Positions 21,079 through 21,088 of a stretch of DNA of 21,088 nucleotides are shown one piece after another. Every line of letters begins with the position of its first letter. Positions within the stretch are counted from its first letter, which is position 1. Source of the stretch: Oscillospiraceae bacterium (GTDB taxonomy: Bacteria; Bacillota; Clostridia; Oscillospirales; Ruminococcaceae); assembly GCA_020024175.1 (NCBI GenBank), contig JAHHUB010000004.1, positions 1 through 21,088 of the forward strand. The letters are read 5' to 3'. Position numbers and translations under genes: made by a program. Under the pieces are notes generated by a model, which saw nothing but the letters and a program-made list of their open reading frames with translations, was not told the DNA's origin and did no database searches.

Positions 21079-21088
21079 ATAAGTATTT

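Noticed and set aside
300..21088. CRISPR array, insertion sequence, prophage or attachment site
   Set aside because: No direct-repeat array, transposase, terminal inverted repeats, integrase or duplicated tRNA 3' end beyond the tandem tRNA-Glu was seen.

Overview
The window is a chromosomal segment from a low-GC Gram-positive bacterium of the class Clostridia, probably a gut-type clostridium; I cannot name the genus. The evidence is the AT-rich intergenic DNA, strong AGGAGG ribosome sites, frequent GTG/TTG starts, the zinc-binding (C+) forms of S14, S4, L24 and L36, rpsD lying inside the alpha operon, and an L14e/KOW-type gene between map and infA.

Layout. (1) 1-299: tail of a tRNA cluster, with the 3' part of an elongator tRNA-Met, two identical tRNA-Glu(TTC) genes and an intrinsic terminator. 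(2) 300-1461: AT-rich spacer, a well-formed sigma-A promoter, one lipoprotein of unknown function and a terminator. (3) 1462-2004: no gene. It holds a 10-bp palindrome, a sigma-A-like promoter and a leader of about 317 nt with an attenuator-type terminator and a competing antiterminator helix. (4) 2005-17598: an unbroken S10-spc-alpha superoperon of 32 genes: rpsJ rplC rplD rplW rplB rpsS rplV rpsC rplP rpmC rpsQ / rplN rplX rplE rpsN rpsH rplF rplR rpsE rpmD rplO secY adk map KOW-protein infA rpmJ / rpsM rpsK rpsD rpoA rplQ, closed by a strong terminator. (5) 17608-20821, minus strand: ygiQ-type radical SAM gene, membrane-anchored ComEC-like metallo-beta-lactamase-fold gene and a DUF3006-like gene, probably one transcript ending in a terminator that converges on the rplQ terminator. 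(6) 20822-21088: AT-rich spacer with a 15-bp perfect hairpin at the edge.

How it works together. The superoperon supplies ribosomal proteins of both subunits plus translation initiation (IF-1), N-terminal Met removal (Map), protein export (SecY), nucleotide balance (Adk) and transcription (RNA polymerase alpha). Genes are tightly packed, with three TAATG stop/start overlaps. The larger gaps (1462-2004, 7145-7277, 16143-16212) are where RNA structure is visible. rpmD (57 aa) and rpmJ (37 aa) are small genes that a length-filtered gene list would miss.

I found no phage, transposon, CRISPR array or defence system. The best candidates for something not fully described are cis-acting RNAs: the rpsJ leader with its mutually exclusive helices, and the junction-like RNA between rpsQ and rplN. 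Their folds were deduced by eye from complementarity and need covariance support.
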